NCBI RefSeq assembly: GCF_001458115.1
Contig: NZ_CZRP01000013.1
Location: 124,001 to 188,000, forward strand
Direction: 5' to 3'
Length of the DNA: 64,000 bases
Origin: Gracilibacillus massiliensis
Lineage (GTDB): Bacteria; Bacillota; Bacilli; Bacillales; Amphibacillaceae
The notes under the pieces are model-generated. The model was not told where the DNA came from, did not search any database, and worked only from the letters and a program-made list of their open reading frames with translations. This document shows positions 8,482 to 17,155 of this stretch, piece by piece. Within the stretch, counting starts at the first letter, position 1; every line of letters starts with the position of its first letter. A program made the position numbers and the translations under genes.

Positions 8482-9141
8482 CTAAATTTTCGGAGATACT
8501 AAATCCTCAAAGGGGGTGTCCCAATCGATTCGATTCATAGGACTTTGTTTCGCCAAAAGAAAGGCTACTAGATATTTTTTATTTTTTTTCACATATGTAG
8601 GCTCGATATTTACAGCTTTGAATTGTTGTCCAAGTGCATATCCGTTTATAAAATCCTGCCAACTATAGTATCTTTGTTGTAACAATGAAACGCCTTTTAT
8701 AAGATATGGATGAAGTTGATCTTCCGTCAAATATTTCACTCTGAAACCGGCTACAGCAAGCAACAAATAATTCACGATATCTATTGCCATAATTCCACCA
8801 GTCGGGATATGATAGATTTTTTCATGCATCATTTTCTGACGAAGATAATCTACATTCCGATCAGACATATTTGCTAGCATGACTTCTCTTTTCGAATAGG
8901 AAATTAAGCTTAGCTGATGCCATAATTGATTGAATTCCTGTCGCTCACCTTCTTCATATAACCATTGTAATTCACGATCTAAGTCTGCTTTATTATGTAT
9001 GTTGCATTTATCGCATATTTGCTTACTATAACTTCTTCTAACAGGAAATAAACCTAGACTTTCTAACATAAAGCGATCTTCACGATAATGAAAAGAGATA
9101 ATAGCACTGACAAATTCCCTGAATTCTTTCGAAAGTTGCAC
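8482..9141 (-). CDS. DUF1266-like protein linked to the Hsp70 operon
   Basis: 219 residues, soluble, start GTG 9141 with GGAGGTAC upstream; the GTG overlaps the stop codon of the J-like gene. The second half has the DUF1266 pattern: AIDIVNYLLLAVAGFRVKYLTEDQLHPYLIKGVSLLQQRYYSWQDFINGYALGQQF, given here only as its key residues DxxN, W-x-DFxxGYxxG. Two cysteine pairs (CDKC) occur near residue 45. DUF1266 proteins often sit beside J-domain and Hsp70 genes, so it may be a client or cofactor of that pair. Biochemical function is unknown. Confidence 0.6.
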   Translation of the reverse strand: MQLSKEFREFVSAIISFHYREDRFMLESLGLFPVRRSYSKQICDKCNIHNKADLDRELQWLYEEGERQEFNQLWHQLSLISYSKREVMLANMSDRNVDYLRQKMMHEKIYHIPTGGIMAIDIVNYLLLAVAGFRVKYLTEDQLHPYLIKGVSLLQQRYYSWQDFINGYALGQQFKAVNIEPTYVKKNKKYLVAFLLAKQSPMNRIDWDTPFEDLVSPKI

Positions 9142-10481
9142 TACGATTGTACCTCCTGATAAAAAAATATTCGAAACACTCGAACGATCATTTTAATAAT
9201 CATAAAATAGAGTACGACAAGAATCACCATATATCCATAAGTCTCTATAGATGGACTTGGTAATGAGAGCGCTACCGGAAACCATTCGAAAAATGTATAG
9301 CCAATTGACCGTTCAATCGAATCAGAAATAATAGATTGTACGATCAAACAACAAAAAAAGAGTAGAAAAATTTTTTTATAAGGTTGTAAATAAAGTGAAA
9401 ATACTAATTTATCTTTGAATGAAAAAGGTTGTACGCTATTATTCATTAGTGTTTTTTCATAACGACTTTTCTTATTTTTTCTTTGATGGTGAATTATTTT
9501 TGTGAAAAGATTATTCGCCTCTACATCATTAGGGTTTTCATCTATCATTTTATGTATCTCTTCTTCAGCCTTATTCCATTGATCTGTTTCCATTAAAGCC
9601 TTGATATATAAAAATTTGATAGACGGAATATCATTGAGTTCACGTAATAACTCTGTTTCTTCAATAACTTCTTTCCACCGACCTAATTGGTGTAATAAGC
9701 GGATTTTTTCTGCACGACAATCAACATCATTAGGTATTTTTTCTAAACATTCACAATAGCATTGCAAGGCAAGACGAGCGTTTCCTTTTCTTTGATAATA
9801 AATTCCTTGCAGTCGTAATAATTCTGGATCATCAGCGAAGATTAATTTGACATTGTCTATTAACTTTTCAGCCTGTTTAAGGTTATTCGCTTTTAGTGCT
9901 TCGTAAACATTATTTCTACCTTCTAAGTACCGATCAGCTTCACTGTCTTTCACGCTTTTAAGACAATCATATCTTAAGTAATTATGTTGCTCTAAGTATT
10001 TCTTATAGAAATCTTGATCCCATTTCTCCCAATCAAACGTTTCATTCAACAACAGCCAGACCTCAATAGGCAAAAAGGAGTGTTGATCAAGGAATTCCGT
10101 GATAGCATGTCTAGTTCGAGGAAACCATTCAACACTCCATACCGCTTCGAAATCTAACAGATTTTTCCATGAGGAAATGTCTATCCGTTGATTAAAATCA
10201 TGATAAATGAACTGTAATTTCTCGATAAATTCTTCTAATGGTGTCTGTGAGTGGTGATAATGAATAGTGGTAACTGTTTCAGTAGGTAATTTTGTAAAAG
10301 CAGTGTTATCATTTTCTTTTTTTCGAACATAACTTACTGCCTTTTCATACGTCTCTCTGAGGTGCTGATATCCTTTAGGATCATCTTCAGGGTGATAATG
10401 TTTTAGTTGTTTGGCATATGCACGCTTTATAACTTTCAAATCTTCAGCAGGCTCAATATCAAGTATCTTCCAATCAATCAT
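9141..10481 (-). CDS. J-domain-like protein with TPR repeats and two C-terminal membrane helices
   Basis: Start ATG 10481 (MIDWKILDI) sits 11 nt after AAGGGTGG; a GTG at 10496 is too close to that site. Residues 1-55 are a J-domain (IKRAYAKQLKHYHPEDDP), but the invariant HPD is HPE. The middle (about 190-320) holds TPR-like helical pairs such as AEKLIDNVKLIFADDPELLRLQGIYYQRKG. Two hydrophobic helices at the C-terminus (YKKIFLLFFCCLIVQ and MVILVVLYFMIIKM) anchor it in the membrane. It overlaps the Hsp70 gene by a few bases. Probable role: recruits this Hsp70 to a membrane client. Confidence 0.8.
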   Translation of the reverse strand: MIDWKILDIEPAEDLKVIKRAYAKQLKHYHPEDDPKGYQHLRETYEKAVSYVRKKENDNTAFTKLPTETVTTIHYHHSQTPLEEFIEKLQFIYHDFNQRIDISSWKNLLDFEAVWSVEWFPRTRHAITEFLDQHSFLPIEVWLLLNETFDWEKWDQDFYKKYLEQHNYLRYDCLKSVKDSEADRYLEGRNNVYEALKANNLKQAEKLIDNVKLIFADDPELLRLQGIYYQRKGNARLALQCYCECLEKIPNDVDCRAEKIRLLHQLGRWKEVIEETELLRELNDIPSIKFLYIKALMETDQWNKAEEEIHKMIDENPNDVEANNLFTKIIHHQRKNKKSRYEKTLMNNSVQPFSFKDKLVFSLYLQPYKKIFLLFFCCLIVQSIISDSIERSIGYTFFEWFPVALSLPSPSIETYGYMVILVVLYFMIIKMIVRVFRIFFYQEVQS

Positions 10482-12181
10482 AAACGGGAATTCCACCCTT
10501 CAATTTGATCCAGTCGTTGTTTTAGTTGTTTCGCAGCTTTACTAATATAATCTACCCTCTGTGTTTCAATAACCCGATCAAAATCTTCTAGTAAACTTGC
10601 TACTTCATTACGTAAATTTCCTAATGTTTCTTCATATAATCTTTCACCTCTGGCTATTAACAGACGATTTTCTTCCTTTTCACGAGGATGAATTTTTAAA
10701 GAGGCCAACTCTTTTAATCTATTATCAACCTCCTCAGTAGATAAGTTCCCCGGATTTTGCTCAATTACGATGGTCTCTTTCATTCCCGAACTAACTTGTG
10801 TGCATTCAACTTCCAATATTCCATTAATGTCATAGGTATAGCGCACATCAATCATTTCTTTACCAGCAGGAGCAGGCGGAACCGCAATGGTAACCTCGCC
10901 AATTTTTAAATTATCTTTCGTGTTTCTGCTCTCCCCTTGGTAAACATCGATTACGATTTTTTCTTGATTATCATAAACGGTGTAGAGCCGCTTTTCGATA
11001 CTAACAGGAATAGGTGTATTTCGTTCAATTATCGGCAAAAAATAACCACTCTCATATCGTTGATTCCCCATATCCTTTACAATATCGGTACCTAATGTAA
11101 AAGGACATACATCCGTTAAGATTGTTTCTTGTATTGATGTATCTCTTTGTTTTAATGCAGCTTCAATCGCTGTTCCAAGTGCTACTGATTGATCTGGGTC
11201 TATCTCGGAATATGGTATTCTACCTATTATTTTGGTCACTACCGATTTTATCAGTGGCATTCTCGTTGCTCCGCCAACCAATATCACTGCATCTAAGTCA
11301 TCTGGTCTTAAGGAGGCATCATGTAATGCTCGCACGATTGGTGCACGCAACCTTTGTATTAAGGAGTACGTAATCTCTTCAAAAATAACATTATCTATTG
11401 TTTCTATGTATTTTTTATCATCTTTCTGAAAGTTGATCGTTGTCTTATTTTCATTGTTTAAGTAACATTTTGCTTGTTCTGCTAGTTTTAACAAAACGGA
11501 CTTTTCTTTATCTGTTAAGGTATTTGGTTCTATCTTATTTTTGATCAAAAAATATTCAAAAACAGCTGTGGTAAAATCAGTTCCTCCTAAAAAATTGTCT
11601 CCTGCAATAGCCCGTACTTGAATAATTTCATCAAATTTTTCTAAGATCGACACATCATAGGTTCCCCCACCTAAATCAAACACAAGAAAATTCACATCCG
11701 CTTCTCTATCGTGAATACCATATGATAGAGCTGCAGCAGTTGGTTCACTTATTAAACGTTCTACTTGTAAACCTGCCATTTCTGCCGCTCTTTTTGTTGC
11801 CTTTCGTTGATGATCATTAAAATAGGCAGGTACGCTAATTACAGCTTCTTTAACTTCTTCTTTTAAAAATACTTCAGCATCTTGTTTTAATTTACGCAGA
11901 ACCATCGACGATAACTCTTCTGATAAGTATTCTGCACTGCCTAATCGGATTTTCTTGTCCGTACCCATCGTCCTTTTAAATAAGGAAGCTGTTTTTTCTG
12001 GATGAGATATCATTCGTTCTTTAGCTACTTCACCAACTATTATCTCTTTGTTTTCATCAAGACTTACAATGGATGGTGTTAATGAATTACCCAAAACATT
12101 GGGAATAATCCTAGCTTTTCCATCCTTCCAATAAGCTACAACACTATTAGATGTTCCTAAATCAATTCCAACCATCGTCAT
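10478..12181 (-). CDS. Hsp70-family chaperone, HscC-like
   Basis: 567 residues, shorter than DnaK (about 610-640), mainly at the C-terminal lid. Nucleotide-binding motifs are complete: GIDLGTSNSVVAYW, VFDLGGGTYDVSIL and VILVGGATRMPLI. The substrate-binding part starts near GTDIVKDMGNQRYESGYFLPIIERNTPIPV; no EEVD-type tail is seen. It heads a three-gene minus-strand operon with a J-like and a DUF1266 protein, so it is a specialised Hsp70 and not the housekeeping DnaK, which would sit with grpE and dnaJ. Confidence 0.9.
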   Translation of the reverse strand: MTMVGIDLGTSNSVVAYWKDGKARIIPNVLGNSLTPSIVSLDENKEIIVGEVAKERMISHPEKTASLFKRTMGTDKKIRLGSAEYLSEELSSMVLRKLKQDAEVFLKEEVKEAVISVPAYFNDHQRKATKRAAEMAGLQVERLISEPTAAALSYGIHDREADVNFLVFDLGGGTYDVSILEKFDEIIQVRAIAGDNFLGGTDFTTAVFEYFLIKNKIEPNTLTDKEKSVLLKLAEQAKCYLNNENKTTINFQKDDKKYIETIDNVIFEEITYSLIQRLRAPIVRALHDASLRPDDLDAVILVGGATRMPLIKSVVTKIIGRIPYSEIDPDQSVALGTAIEAALKQRDTSIQETILTDVCPFTLGTDIVKDMGNQRYESGYFLPIIERNTPIPVSIEKRLYTVYDNQEKIVIDVYQGESRNTKDNLKIGEVTIAVPPAPAGKEMIDVRYTYDINGILEVECTQVSSGMKETIVIEQNPGNLSTEEVDNRLKELASLKIHPREKEENRLLIARGERLYEETLGNLRNEVASLLEDFDRVIETQRVDYISKAAKQLKQRLDQIEGWNSRL

Positions 12182-12265
12182 TCAATCACCATCCTTTGAA
12201 TAGATCCCAAATATTTGTCACTATTATAATAAATGGAAACTCATAACTTGTACAGTAACTTTTGT

Positions 12266-12306
12266 GCAAAAAAAGTGATGAGCATATACACTCATCACTT
12301 TTTTAT
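12266..12306 (-). terminator. terminator after arsC
   Basis: AAAAAAGTGATGAG and CTCATCACTTTTTT form a perfect stem with A/T runs on both sides. It ends the ars transcript. Confidence 0.85.
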
Positions 12307-12310
12307 CATG

Positions 12311-12730
12311 TCACTTACTTGTCTCTGCAAATTGCTTAATACGCTCACCAATTTCGTCTCTTACGCGTTGAAAGAACTTCCATTTTTCTTCCTCAGTTCC
12401 TTCCGCTTTTGCTGGATCATCAAATCCCCAGTGTTCGTTGCGGATACCGAATGGAATCACAGGACACTTATCACGAGCATCCCCACACAGTGTAACAACC
12501 ATAGTTGAATTTCTTAAAATGTCCAAGTCAATTTTATCTGAAGTTTGCTCAGATATGTCTATGCCTACTTCATCCATAGCTTTTACAGCATTCGGATTTA
12601 AGCCGTGCGATTCGATACCTGCACTATACACATTCCAGTCTTCACCTAAATGTTCCTTACCCCATCCTTCAGCCATCTGGCTCCTGCAAGAATTACCTGT
12701 ACATAAAAAGTAAATTGTTTTTTTCGTCAT
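12311..12730 (-). CDS. arsC: arsenate reductase, thioredoxin-coupled
   Basis: 139 residues, low-molecular-weight phosphatase fold. The P-loop [13 protein letters not shown] provides the nucleophilic Cys10; the second and third redox cysteines are in [13 protein letters not shown]. This is the Bacillus/Staphylococcus ArsC class, which reduces arsenate to arsenite with thioredoxin. Last gene of arsR-arsB-arsC, 20 bp after arsB. Confidence 0.96.
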   Translation of the reverse strand: MTKKTIYFLCTGNSCRSQMAEGWGKEHLGEDWNVYSAGIESHGLNPNAVKAMDEVGIDISEQTSDKIDLDILRNSTMVVTLCGDARDKCPVIPFGIRNEHWGFDDPAKAEGTEEEKWKFFQRVRDEIGERIKQFAETSK

Positions 12731-12749
12731 GATCTCATTTCTCCTTTAA

Positions 12750-14045
12750 TTAAAATAGTAATAAAGTTAAGTATAGTCCAATTAATGTAACAAATAGAAT
12801 CGGTACTGTTAAAACAATCCCTGTCTTAAAGTACGTTCCCCATGAAATTTTGACTCCTTTTTGAGACAATACGTGCAACCACAACAGTGTCGCTAGTGAA
12901 CCAATTGGCGTAATTTTCGGTCCTAGGTCTGAACCGATAATATTCGCATAAATCAGTGCTTCTCTTACTACGCCTGATGTGTCTGTTTCTGCAATTGCCA
13001 AAGCATCAATCATCACAGTTGGCATATTATTCATAACAGAAGAAAGGATAGCAGCAATAAAGCCCATTGCAACAGTTGCACTAAATAAGCCTTGGTCAGC
13101 ACTCCATTGAATCAAACCAGCTAATACGTCTGTTAATCCGGCGTTTCGCAAACCATATACCACAACATACATCCCGATCGAGAAAAAGACAATTTCCCAA
13201 GGAGCTCCTTTTACCACAGATGTCGTATTGACTGCTTGACTATTTCGAGCCATTAGTAGAAAGAAGATTGCGATGACCCCAGCAATAATAGAGACTGGTA
13301 CTGCAATAAATTCACTAACAAAATAACCAACTAATAAAACGGCTAGAACATACCATGATAAGTGAAACATTTTTAAATCTTTGATCGCCTCTGCTGGCTT
13401 TTTCAAATGATCTAAATTGTAGCTTTTCGGAATATTCTTCTTAAAATATAAATAAAGAACTAGAATCGTTGCCACAATCGAGAATAAGTTCGGAATAACC
13501 ATTCTTGAAGCATATTCGACAAAACCAATTTCAAAGAAATCAGCAGATACAATATTGACAAGGTTACTTACAATTAAAGGTAATGAAGTCGTATCTGCAA
13601 TGAAACCACTTGCCATTATAAATGGAAATACCATTTTTTCTTTAAATTGCAGATTACGAACCATTGCCAAGACAATCGGTGTTAAAATTAACGCTGCACC
13701 ATCGTTTGCAAAAAAAGCTGCGACGATTGCACCAAGTAAACTAACGTATATAAACATTTTTATACCATTACCTTTTGCCAAACGAGCCATGTGTAACGCT
13801 GCCCACTCAAAAAAGCCAATTTCGTCTAATATTAAGGAAATCAGAATAATAGCAACAAACGCTAATGTAGCATTCCAAACGATGCCCGTTACTTCCCAAA
13901 CATCTTGCAAACCGACCACTCCAACGAGTAGAGCAAGGATCGCTCCACCACAGGCCGACCAGCCGATTGAGAGATTTTTCGGTTGCCATATCACCAAGAC
14001 TAAGGTAACCAGAAAGATACTTATCGCTAATACAACATCTAACAA
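12750..14045 (-). CDS. arsB: arsenite efflux permease ArsB
   Basis: 431 residues with about 11 hydrophobic helices and ArsB motifs such as [19 protein letters not shown] and [18 protein letters not shown], then [24 protein letters not shown]. ArsB exports arsenite using the proton motive force. TTG start 14045 follows GGGGGA. It lies between arsR and arsC. Confidence 0.96.
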   Translation of the reverse strand: MLDVVLAISIFLVTLVLVIWQPKNLSIGWSACGGAILALLVGVVGLQDVWEVTGIVWNATLAFVAIILISLILDEIGFFEWAALHMARLAKGNGIKMFIYVSLLGAIVAAFFANDGAALILTPIVLAMVRNLQFKEKMVFPFIMASGFIADTTSLPLIVSNLVNIVSADFFEIGFVEYASRMVIPNLFSIVATILVLYLYFKKNIPKSYNLDHLKKPAEAIKDLKMFHLSWYVLAVLLVGYFVSEFIAVPVSIIAGVIAIFFLLMARNSQAVNTTSVVKGAPWEIVFFSIGMYVVVYGLRNAGLTDVLAGLIQWSADQGLFSATVAMGFIAAILSSVMNNMPTVMIDALAIAETDTSGVVREALIYANIIGSDLGPKITPIGSLATLLWLHVLSQKGVKISWGTYFKTGIVLTVPILFVTLIGLYLTLLLF

Positions 14046-14067
14046 AACAACGTCCCCCTATTTTCAA

Positions 14068-14415
14068 CTAACAACATGTGATTCTTGTGCCGTTTTTCTC
14101 TAATTCTATTAATTTTTCTTGCTGATTTGGTAATTGATCGATTATCGGCAGAATAAATGCATACCATTCAGAATCTTGATTTAACGAATAAAAGACCCAT
14201 TGTCCTTTGCGTTCTTCCTTAATTAAATCTAGATCTCTTAACTTTCTTAAGTGTTGACTAATAGAAGGCTGGCTCATTTGAAAGATCTCTACGAATTCAC
14301 ATACACAACAGGTTTGCTCTTCTATTAGCTTCAACATTGTCAGCCGTGTTTTATCACCCAGAACCTTTAAAATTTTGGCGGATTTACCGATATCCATCAC
14401 CGTTTTCGTTGGCAT
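14068..14415 (-). CDS. arsR: ArsR-family arsenic-responsive repressor
   Basis: 115 residues, winged helix. The metalloid-sensing CxC is in EEQTCCVCEFVEIF, and the recognition helix is QMSQPSISQHLRKLRDLDLI, with LIKEERKGQWVFYSL as the wing. A cysteine pair (ITCC) also ends the protein. Arsenite or antimonite binding releases it from the operator just upstream. First gene of the operon. Confidence 0.95.
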   Translation of the reverse strand: MPTKTVMDIGKSAKILKVLGDKTRLTMLKLIEEQTCCVCEFVEIFQMSQPSISQHLRKLRDLDLIKEERKGQWVFYSLNQDSEWYAFILPIIDQLPNQQEKLIELEKNGTRITCC

Positions 14416-14445
14416 CTAACCTCTCCTTTCTCATCCAAATATAAC

Positions 14446-14467
14446 TATATAACAATTTACTTATATA
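14446..14467. promoter_or_regulatory. putative ArsR operator
   Basis: TATATAA and TTATATA form a perfect 7-bp inverted repeat with an 8-bp spacer, 30 bp before the arsR start. Spacing and position suit an ArsR site overlapping the promoter. The arms are AT-only, so chance is not excluded. Confidence 0.5.
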
Positions 14468-14512
14468 CACAATCGTATTTTAGAATATTTACAAAAAATT
14501 TACCTTTACAGA

Positions 14513-14549
14513 AAAAACACGGAGCGATAAATCACTCCGTGTTTTTCAT
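14513..14549 (-). terminator. terminator after znuA
   Basis: AAAAACACGGAGTGAT pairs with the complementary half ATCGCTCCGTGTTTTTT; the stem ACACGGAGYGAT is followed by T's on the minus strand next to the znuA stop. Confidence 0.85.
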
Positions 14550-15698
14550 TTAGTATTCAAGTGCATCGTTCAAAACTTCCAAGTTACGTTCCATTAATGT
14601 GAAATACGTTTCTTCGTTATCAATATCTTCTTCTGTCAAGATTGATAAATTGTGCAATTGTAATGATTCTACATTTGTTTCGGCTTGAATAACTTCTGCT
14701 ACTTTTGGTTCTACATTTTGTTCAAACAAAAGGTATTGTATATTGCGATCTTCTACATGATCAATAATATTTTCCAACTGCTTTTGCGATGGTTCTTCTG
14801 ACGGTGATAAGCCAGATAAAGCAATTTGTTGGATACCATAACTCTGTTCCCAATATCCATATGCTGCATGTGTCACTAATATTTCATTGTTAGCAGCATT
14901 CTCTAATTGTTGATGGTAGCTTTCATCTAACTCAATCAACCGCTCTTCTAAACTATGAAAATTGGAATCAAATGTTTCTTCCTGATCCGGATGTAATTCA
15001 ATTAACGAATCTTTAACATTGCGTGCTAACTCTATAGCTCGAATAGGGTCGAGCCATAAGTGAGGATCTGCATCACCATGATCGTGATCATGTTCATCAT
15101 TTGATTCTTCTGTTGTTTGTTGTTCTTCCTCTTCTGAGTGTTCATGATCTTCATGATCATGACCTTCCTCTTCTGCATGTTCATGATCTTCATGGTCATG
15201 GCCTTCTTCTTCTGCATGTTCATGGTCTTCATGGTCATGGCCTTCCTCTTCTGCGTGCTCATGGTCTTCTTCATCTTGATGCTCATGTTCATCGTGATCT
15301 TGCTCTTCTTCATGATGATGAACATGTTCTACAAGCGAAACCCCTTCTGAAGCTTCCACCATTAATACATCTTCTTCAGCTAATGCTTCTTCGATTTTAC
15401 TTGCATATGCTTCTAGGTTTGCCCCATTAAACAAAAACATGTCAGATTCAGCAATATCTATCATTGTTTTAGAAGTAGGTTCATAATTATGTGGATCAGA
15501 CCCTGGTGGTAACACGGTTTCTACTTCCACATACTCACCACCAATCTCTTCTGCAAAATACGCTAATGGATATAAGGTAGAATAGATTGTTATTTTATCA
15601 TCAGCTATTTCGTTATTTGCTTGTGTATCCTGATCACTGCTACAACCGATTACTAATATTAATAATCCCAAAAAGACAAACACACTAATTTTTTTCAT
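14550..15698 (-). CDS. znuA: zinc ABC transporter substrate-binding lipoprotein with long His-rich loop
   Basis: 382 residues, lipobox VIGCS. ZnuA/AdcA motifs: IYSTLYPLAYFAEEIGG, VLPPGSDPHNYEPT (metal His) and DPHLWLDPIRAIEL (metal His), with VTHAAYGYWEQSYG and LFEQNVEP. A mobile loop (about 125-210) is almost entirely His, Asp and Glu, built from three 13-residue units containing HDHEDHEH; it likely captures zinc. No permease or ATPase gene is adjacent, so ZnuBC must be encoded elsewhere. Two Zur-box-like sites lie upstream. Confidence 0.94.
   Translation of the reverse strand: MKKISVFVFLGLLILVIGCSSDQDTQANNEIADDKITIYSTLYPLAYFAEEIGGEYVEVETVLPPGSDPHNYEPTSKTMIDIAESDMFLFNGANLEAYASKIEEALAEEDVLMVEASEGVSLVEHVHHHEEEQDHDEHEHQDEEDHEHAEEEGHDHEDHEHAEEEGHDHEDHEHAEEEGHDHEDHEHSEEEEQQTTEESNDEHDHDHGDADPHLWLDPIRAIELARNVKDSLIELHPDQEETFDSNFHSLEERLIELDESYHQQLENAANNEILVTHAAYGYWEQSYGIQQIALSGLSPSEEPSQKQLENIIDHVEDRNIQYLLFEQNVEPKVAEVIQAETNVESLQLHNLSILTEEDIDNEETYFTLMERNLEVLNDALEY
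15140..15256. repeat. three 39-bp direct repeats within znuA
   Basis: Units begin at 15140, 15179 and 15218 and differ by only a few bases. They encode the 13-residue His/Glu units of the zinc-capture loop, so copy number may vary between strains. Confidence 0.9.
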
Positions 15699-15733
15699 AG
15701 AAAATTATCCCCTTTACTTAATATGTATCTTTT

Positions 15734-15753
15734 AATAATAATGGTTACGATTT
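15734..15753. promoter_or_regulatory. possible second Zur box
   Basis: TAATAATGGTTACGATTTA matches one half (TTACGATTTA) of the Bacillus Zur box well and the other half poorly. It lies close to the znuA start. Confidence 0.5.
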
Positions 15754-15817
15754 AAATCGCATAATAAACCGTCATCATTCCGATTCAATTGTATTATAGC
15801 CTAAATCAATGTAATTG

Positions 15818-15840
15818 TAAATAGTAATTATTACGATTTA
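15818..15840. promoter_or_regulatory. Zur box between znuA and the YtkA-like gene
   Basis: On the minus strand the site reads TAAATCGTAATAATTACTAT, close to the Bacillus Zur consensus AAATCGTAATNATTACGATTT. It is placed to control znuA and possibly the divergent gene at 15932. Confidence 0.85.
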
Positions 15841-15931
15841 TTGTTGTTAAATGTCACAAGTTGTTCATTGCTTGTTAATTGAAGTAGAGTTATAGTAAGC
15901 TTTAATAGGAAAAATTAAACGGAGGAATATC

Positions 15932-16687
15932 ATGAAAAAATTATTTTTTGCTACACTCCTTATACTGTTAACAATGGCCGCTTGTACCAATTCAGCAGAA
16001 AGTGAGCCTGAAGAAGAAGAGGTAAAGGGTATAAGCGTAGATTTTGAGCTAGCTGAGGAAGCTGACACAGAAGAGACAGTCGAATTAAAAGCTACGGTCA
16101 CATATGGTGAAGATGAATTAGTAACAGATGCCGAAGAAGTTTCCTTCGAATATTGGAATGTGGAAGACGAAGAAGATACGGTAACAGTCGAATCAAGCAA
16201 TAATGAGGATGGAACTTATACAGCAGAAGTAGTATTTGATCAACCAGGAACATATGAAATATATGCTCATACGACAGCTAAAGATATGCATACAATGCCT
16301 AAGAAATCGATTGTGATTAATGGTGATGAGGATATGCAGATGGATCAAGAAGAACACCCGACACATAGTGGTGAGGAACATAGCCACAATGAAGATTTTC
16401 TGATCGAATTAGAGGAATATGAAACTGTTACTAAAGAAGAAGAAATAGAATGGACAGTACAGTTAAAAATGGATCAAGAACCTTATCAAGATGCACGAGT
16501 GAGATACGAAATTATTCCTGAAGCTAGTGACCAGCATATTTGGTTGGATGCGGAAGAAACAGAAGTAGGTACCTATACAAGTACACATTCTTTTTCCGAA
16601 ACTGGCGAGTATGAAATCGTCGTCCATGTCTCAGATGATAGTGGCCTCCATGAACATAAAGAATATAGTTTTGAAGTAATTGAGTAA
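15932..16687 (+). CDS. lipoprotein with two YtkA/FixH-like domains
   Basis: 251 residues, lipobox MAACT, then an acidic linker. Two immunoglobulin-like halves follow: about 30-130 (VELKATVTYG to TTAKDMHTMPKKSIVI) and about 150-250 (EWTVQLKMDQEPY to HVSDDSGLHEHKEYSFEV). Both match the YtkA-like pattern in which each ends in a His-containing strand. HPTHSGEEHSHNED supplies extra metal-like residues between them. It faces znuA across two Zur-box-like sites, so zinc-responsive expression and an extracytoplasmic metal-related role are plausible inference. Confidence 0.75.
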   Translation: MKKLFFATLLILLTMAACTNSAESEPEEEEVKGISVDFELAEEADTEETVELKATVTYGEDELVTDAEEVSFEYWNVEDEEDTVTVESSNNEDGTYTAEVVFDQPGTYEIYAHTTAKDMHTMPKKSIVINGDEDMQMDQEEHPTHSGEEHSHNEDFLIELEEYETVTKEEEIEWTVQLKMDQEPYQDARVRYEIIPEASDQHIWLDAEETEVGTYTSTHSFSETGEYEIVVHVSDDSGLHEHKEYSFEVIE

Positions 16688-16722
16688 AAAAACAGTGCTT
16701 AAAGGCACTGTTTTTTTATTTA
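16686..16722. terminator. bidirectional terminator
   Basis: AAAAAACAGTGC and GCACTGTTTTTTT form a stem with T-runs on both strands, serving the converging lipoprotein and DUF4870 genes. Confidence 0.85.
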
Positions 16723-17039
16723 ATAAATCGGATTACTAATGGAATACGATATTTTTCTCCACTGTATGCCTTAAACAAAGCAATTAGAGTGAAAATGAAA
16801 AACAAAATTCCAACAATTGGTGCTAATATAAAACCAATTAATACAAACACTAAAAGTCCACTTACAATTCCATATATCGTGAATGAAATAAAGAAGTTAA
16901 GGTATTCCTTGCCATGGTAATCGATAAAATCTGATTCGTCTCTTTTGACCATCCATATAATTATAGGACCGATAATAGCAGTGAAAAAGCTCAAAAGATA
17001 TATTAACATTGCAAATAGACGTTCATCATTATTCGTCAT
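16716..17039 (-). CDS. DUF4870-family membrane protein
   Basis: 107 residues with three to four helices and the Tic20-like DUF4870 motifs PIIIWMVKRDESDFIDYHGKEYLNF and KAYSGEKYRIP. Start ATG follows GGAGGTGG. Common in Bacilli; function unknown. Monocistronic. Confidence 0.85.
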   Translation of the reverse strand: MTNNDERLFAMLIYLLSFFTAIIGPIIIWMVKRDESDFIDYHGKEYLNFFISFTIYGIVSGLLVFVLIGFILAPIVGILFFIFTLIALFKAYSGEKYRIPLVIRFIK

Positions 17040-17155
17040 TTATATCCACCTCCCCAGTAATAATTGTAGCATAATTTGTCAAATAATATGAAACATTAGA
17101 TTAATGGGCAGTGAACGTATATACTTATAGAAAACGACTAAAAAGAGGGACGTCA

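Noticed and set aside
15032-15430. Frames opposite the znuA His-rich region
   Set aside because: Shadows of codon bias in GAY/CAY repeats; znuA is intact.
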